Below are positions 62,851-64,000 of a stretch of DNA of 64,000 bases, piece after piece. Location of the stretch: the NCBI RefSeq assembly GCF_010993745.1, contig NZ_WOTN01000001.1, positions 2,545,235 to 2,609,234 of the forward strand, given 5' to 3'. The notes below the pieces were generated by a model. That model was given only the letters and a program-made list of their open reading frames with translations, did not search any database and was not told the DNA's origin. The stretch comes from Fodinicola acaciae. GTDB lineage: Bacteria; Actinomycetota; Actinomycetes; Mycobacteriales; HKI-0501. The position numbers were made by a program, and so were the translations under genes. The stretch's first letter is position 1; each line of letters begins with the position of its first letter.

Positions 62851-63849
62851 TCAGAGCCGCGCACCGACATAGCCGGCCAGGTCGGCCAGCCGCGCGGTGT
62901 AGCCCCATTCGTTGTCGTACCAGCCGAAAATCTTCACGAAGTCGCCGTTTGCCTGCGTGAGCAACGAATCGAACACGCACGATGCCGAATCGCCTATGAC
63001 GTCACGGGAAACGATCGGGGCGGTCGCGTACCGGAGCACGCCGGCCAACCGTCCTCCGGCGGCGTTTTCGAAGGCCTCGTTGATGTCGTCGGCGGTCGCC
63101 GGCCGGTCCAGCAACAGCGTCAGGTCGGTCAGCGATCCGTCCTCGACCGGCACGCGTACGGCGATGCCGTCGACCGCGCCGTCGAGTTCGGGGATGACCA
63201 GGCCGACCGCGCGGGCCGCTCCGGTGCTGGTCGGAATGACGTTCACCGCGGCCGAGCGCGCTCTGCGCAGGTCCTTGTGCGGACCGTCCAACAGCGACTG
63301 GTCGTTGGTGTAGCCATGGATCGTCGTCATCAGGCCTTTGCCGACACCGAAACTCTCGTGCATCACGTGGATCATCGGGACCACGCAGTTGGTCGTGCAG
63401 GAGGCGTTGGAAACGATGTCGTGGCGATCCGGGTCGTACGCGTGATGGTTGACCCCCATCACGACCGTCAGGTCGACACCTTTGCCCGGCGCGGAAAGCA
63501 GGACCTTGCGCGCGCCGGCCTTCAGGTGCGCACTCGCGGCCTCGTAGGTCCGGAACCTGCCGGTCGACTCGATGACCACGTCCACGCCACGGTCACCCCA
63601 GTCGAGCCGGCTCGGCTCGTGCTCGGCGGTGACGGCGATTTCCCGGCCGTCGACCAGCAACGAGGTCGGCGTGTGGTCGACCGGCCGGTCCAACGTGCCG
63701 TACGTCGAGTCGTACTTGAGCAGGTGCGCCAACGTCGCGGGTCCGGTCACGTCGTTGACCGCGACCACCTTCAGCTGCGAATCCAGCGTCTGGCGCAAGA
63801 AATTGCGTCCGATGCGGCCAAAACCATTGATCCCTATGCGCACGGTCAT
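62851..63849 (-). CDS. gap: Glyceraldehyde-3-phosphate dehydrogenase, type I
   Basis: A 332-residue enzyme of standard length. NAD-binding start VRIGINGFGRIGRNFLRQ, catalytic Cys in DIVSNASCTTNCVVPM, the phosphate site NVIPTSTGAARAVG and the C-terminal WYDNEWGYTARLADL. The specificity residue after VVAVND is Asp-Val-type, so NAD is favoured over NADP. GAGGAGGG precedes 63849. This copy, in a DosR-like operon with ADP-forming acetyl-CoA synthetase and a stress protein, may be a hypoxia-specific paralogue; whether another gap gene exists cannot be seen. Confidence 0.92.
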   Translation of the reverse strand: MTVRIGINGFGRIGRNFLRQTLDSQLKVVAVNDVTGPATLAHLLKYDSTYGTLDRPVDHTPTSLLVDGREIAVTAEHEPSRLDWGDRGVDVVIESTGRFRTYEAASAHLKAGARKVLLSAPGKGVDLTVVMGVNHHAYDPDRHDIVSNASCTTNCVVPMIHVMHESFGVGKGLMTTIHGYTNDQSLLDGPHKDLRRARSAAVNVIPTSTGAARAVGLVIPELDGAVDGIAVRVPVEDGSLTDLTLLLDRPATADDINEAFENAAGGRLAGVLRYATAPIVSRDVIGDSASCVFDSLLTQANGDFVKIFGWYDNEWGYTARLADLAGYVGARL

Positions 63850-63908
63850 GCGACCCTCCTCAACCTCGTCGGCATCTCCATCCGACCCTCGGCAGCCGTA
63901 CGAATGCA

Positions 63909-63977
63909 GGGACGAACGTCCCGAAATGACCGGGCTGTGCTGTCCCAGGCACCATCGGAAGGCGGGACTTTCGGCCA
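63909..63977. promoter_or_regulatory. Two DosR-like boxes upstream of the GAPDH operon
   Basis: GGGACGAACGTCCC (63909-63922) is a perfect box 60 bp before the gap start. GGGACTTTCGGCCA (63964-63977) is a variant 55 bp further upstream. Nothing else is recognisable to the window end at 64000; the start of a divergent gene may lie just beyond. Confidence 0.75.
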
Positions 63978-64000
63978 TGTCGCGGCAAATGAGCACCGAG

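Overview
The window comes from a high-GC actinomycete chromosome. Codons are GC3-rich, many genes overlap by 4 bp (ATGA or GTGA), starts are often GTG, and many families are typical of actinobacteria (DUF222/HNH, Acg-type nitroreductase, DUF1918, a DosS-type kinase, a SCO6745-like remnant). The genus cannot be read with certainty. I saw no rRNA, tRNA, CRISPR array, phage or intact insertion sequence.

Left part (about 1-15 kb): an accessory, partly decaying region. It holds a 5'-truncated DUF222/HNH gene, a secreted M1 peptidase, a methyltransferase and several gene remnants: a SCO6745-like gene, a collapsed two-component system, a RibD-type reductase, a lipoprotein-like gene and an FAD monooxygenase. 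Embedded in it is a compact, intact-looking minus-strand cluster (7668-10952): an S26 signal peptidase, a 62-residue cysteine-rich peptide, a membrane thioredoxin-like protein and an ABC exporter. It looks like an uncharacterised disulfide-rich exported peptide system. A TetR regulator with two clear operator copies (14032-14071) faces an ABC exporter operon.

Middle (15-22 kb): an Acg-type nitroreductase behind a DosR-like box; a five-gene redox operon (proline-rich membrane protein, ApbE, ferric-reductase-like membrane protein, NuoF-like protein, 3Fe-4S-type ferredoxin); and a divergent OmpR-type two-component system.

Right part (22-64 kb): a large hypoxia/dormancy island. DosR-like palindromes (GGGAC-N4-GTCCC and variants) precede most operons: 15410, 24570, 24599, 31931, 37129, 37203, 59643, 63909, 63964, with weaker ones at 58020 and 58074. 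A DosS-like GAF kinase (49618-51324) keeps the His and Tyr expected of the haem pocket. Operons include universal stress proteins, CBS-BON proteins, DUF4389, class I aldolase, an SQR-like/TusE/DsrE/M50/TIR-like/DUF2267/flavodoxin operon, pyruvate:ferredoxin oxidoreductase with a GltD-ferredoxin fusion, PEP synthase with a complete group 3b-type NiFe hydrogenase and hypFCDE, an amino-acid permease with carbamate kinase, Hsp20/DUF1918/HPF/SHOCT/P-type ATPase, and GAPDH with a GNAT-acyl-CoA synthetase (ADP-forming) fusion.

Together these suggest (inference) an oxygen-limited mode. Sugars pass through aldolase and GAPDH to pyruvate. Pyruvate is oxidised by PFOR to acetyl-CoA, which can yield ATP through the ADP-forming synthetase. 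Electrons pass from ferredoxin through the GltD-like protein to NADP and are disposed of as H2 by the 3b hydrogenase. PEP synthase lets flux run back. Stress proteins, a ribosome hibernation factor and Hsp20 protect the resting cell.
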